DNA from: Bacteroidota bacterium
Lineage (GTDB): Bacteria > Bacteroidota > Bacteroidia > Bacteroidales > 4484-276
Assembly: GCA_013203545.1 (NCBI GenBank)
Contig: JABMQA010000141.1
Span: 1-7,133 of the forward strand
Direction: 5' to 3'
Length of the DNA stretch: 7,133 bases
The notes under the pieces are model-generated. The model made no database searches and had not been told where the DNA came from. It saw nothing but the letters and a program-made list of their open reading frames with translations. Shown here piece by piece: positions 6,177 to 7,133 of the stretch; the first letter of the stretch is position 1, and every line of letters begins with the position of its first letter. A program made the position numbers and the translations under genes.

Positions 6177-7115
6177 TTGAAGATTTACCGAGATATAGAA
6201 AGCCTCCCGAAAATCCACAACTGTGTGGTAACAACCGGCTCGTTCGATGGTGTACACCTGGGCCACCAGGTTTTGATCAAGCGTTTGAATGAGCTGGCCA
6301 AATCCATTGGCGGGCAGTCGGTGCTCATTACATTTTACCCGCATGTCCGCAAAGTACTTTACCCCGATTCAAAAGGTAAATATCTAAAGATGATCAATTC
6401 ACAACAGGAAAAGATCGGATTGCTCGAAAAAAGCGGTCTGGATAACCTGGTTATCATACCGTTTACCAAAGAATTCGCTAAAACACAGGCAGAAGAATTT
6501 GTATGTGGGATTTTGTCGAAAAAACTTGGCGCAAAAATTATTGTGGTCGGATACAACCACTATTTTGGGCACAACCGCGAGGGCAATTATGATAAGCTGA
6601 TAGCCCTGGGTCAAAAATTAAATTTTCAGGTGGTGGAAATTCCAAAACAGGTCCTGGAACTGGAAACGGTAGGGTCAACAAAAATCAGGGAATCGTTGCA
6701 AGCGGGAAAAATTATGCATGCCAACGCCTACCTCGACCATATTTATTTTATCACCACACCGTTTTACGATGGCAGCAAGATATACCATGATGCCGGTTCT
6801 AAAACCCACACAGTTACTATTGAGGATGAAGACAAGTTGATCCCACCGGATGGCATTTATGCAATTCATGTTGAGGTTGATGGATTTAAAGTAAAAGGCA
6901 TGATGCTGAATAATTATCACGGGACCTACAGCCAGGAAACACTATCAAATACCATAGAAATCACTACATTTGGTAAGGATATCAACCAGGGTGGAAAGTC
7001 AGGGAAAGTATTTGTGCACAAGAAAGTGTTTGACAAAATTGATTTGCAAGGGTCTGCCAGGTTAAGGAGTCAATTGTTACAGGCTAAAAAAATTATTGAA
7101 GAATTGATATATTGA
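6177..7115 (+). CDS. RibF-family protein: FAD synthetase domain with eroded riboflavin-kinase domain
   Basis: The 312-residue length fits RibF, the bifunctional riboflavin kinase/FMN adenylyltransferase. The N-terminal nucleotidyltransferase half keeps its signatures: GSFDGVHLGH at 21-30, GYNHYFG at 125-131 followed by NREG, and GSTKIR at 166-171. The C-terminal half (about 187-312) follows the kinase fold pattern (PPDGIYAI at 223-230, a Glu at 261 in NTIEITTF), but the nucleotide/metal-binding GFPTAN motif is missing. The aligned segment reads SKTHTVTI (208-215), and the usual NIGxxPT segment is also changed. So FMN to FAD conversion is plausible and riboflavin phosphorylation doubtful. The TTG start lies 1 base after the upstream stop, and KIYRDIESLP resembles the normal RibF N-terminus, supporting translational coupling. 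It may be a second ribF copy in this genome, or the organism's only one with unusual sequence. A link to the flavin need of HydB is inference only. Confidence 0.85.
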   Translation: MKIYRDIESLPKIHNCVVTTGSFDGVHLGHQVLIKRLNELAKSIGGQSVLITFYPHVRKVLYPDSKGKYLKMINSQQEKIGLLEKSGLDNLVIIPFTKEFAKTQAEEFVCGILSKKLGAKIIVVGYNHYFGHNREGNYDKLIALGQKLNFQVVEIPKQVLELETVGSTKIRESLQAGKIMHANAYLDHIYFITTPFYDGSKIYHDAGSKTHTVTIEDEDKLIPPDGIYAIHVEVDGFKVKGMMLNNYHGTYSQETLSNTIEITTFGKDINQGGKSGKVFVHKKVFDKIDLQGSARLRSQLLQAKKIIEELIY

Positions 7116-7133
7116 TGAATTCGGGTAATAACA
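7115..7133 (+). CDS. Possible start of a downstream gene (only six codons visible)
   Basis: The ribF stop overlaps an ATG in a TGATG arrangement (7113-7117), a common coupled stop-start in operons. The frame reads Met-Asn-Ser-Gly-Asn-Asn to the window edge with no stop. Nothing can be said about the product, and the ATG could be chance. Confidence 0.3.

Overview
The window is a single-strand (+) gene cluster of about 7 kb, apparently from an anaerobic, hydrogen-metabolising member of the Bacteroidota. That assignment is an inference. It rests on moderate GC content, start codons without clear Shine-Dalgarno sequences, frequent TTG starts, and a RibF-type protein with the GY(N/D)HxFGxNREG motif style I associate with that phylum. 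A related anaerobic phylum cannot be excluded.

Layout: (1) 2-787, the 3' part of the NuoF-like flavoprotein subunit (HydB/HndC type) of an NAD(P)-linked [FeFe]-hydrogenase. (2) 819-2540, the [FeFe]-hydrogenase catalytic subunit (HydA/HndD type). (3) 2541-2624, a short spacer with a degenerate GGGTRCA heptamer repeat. (4) 2625-4643, a sensory [FeFe]-hydrogenase fused directly to a histidine kinase (HydS-like). (5) 4668-5054, a stand-alone receiver. (6) 5057-6175, a receiver-histidine kinase protein. (7) 6177-7115, a RibF-family protein whose FMN adenylyltransferase half looks intact and whose riboflavin-kinase half is eroded. (8) A possible next gene starts at 7115, overlapping the ribF stop. 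No gap exceeds 84 bases inside the cluster, and no rRNA, tRNA, CRISPR array or mobile element is seen.

Proposed joint function: HydB and HydA would be two subunits of a multimeric, possibly electron-bifurcating, hydrogenase that exchanges electrons between NAD(P)H, ferredoxin and H2. The small thioredoxin-like HydC subunit is not in the window and would be expected upstream. HydS would sense H2 or redox state at an H-cluster and pass the signal through its kinase domain to the free receiver and the receiver-kinase. No DNA-binding output domain is present, so the final target lies elsewhere or the output is not transcriptional.

Most notable points: HydA aligns residue-for-residue with the well-studied clostridial CpI enzyme in its cluster ligands, but has Asp in place of the proton-relay Cys299 and Val in place of the relay Glu279. 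HydS has the same Ser-Ser-Asp-Cys-Pro motif. The sensor lacks the usual PAS domain, and the relay is a kinase/receiver/receiver-kinase chain. The RibF paralogue beside a flavin-dependent hydrogenase has lost its kinase motif.
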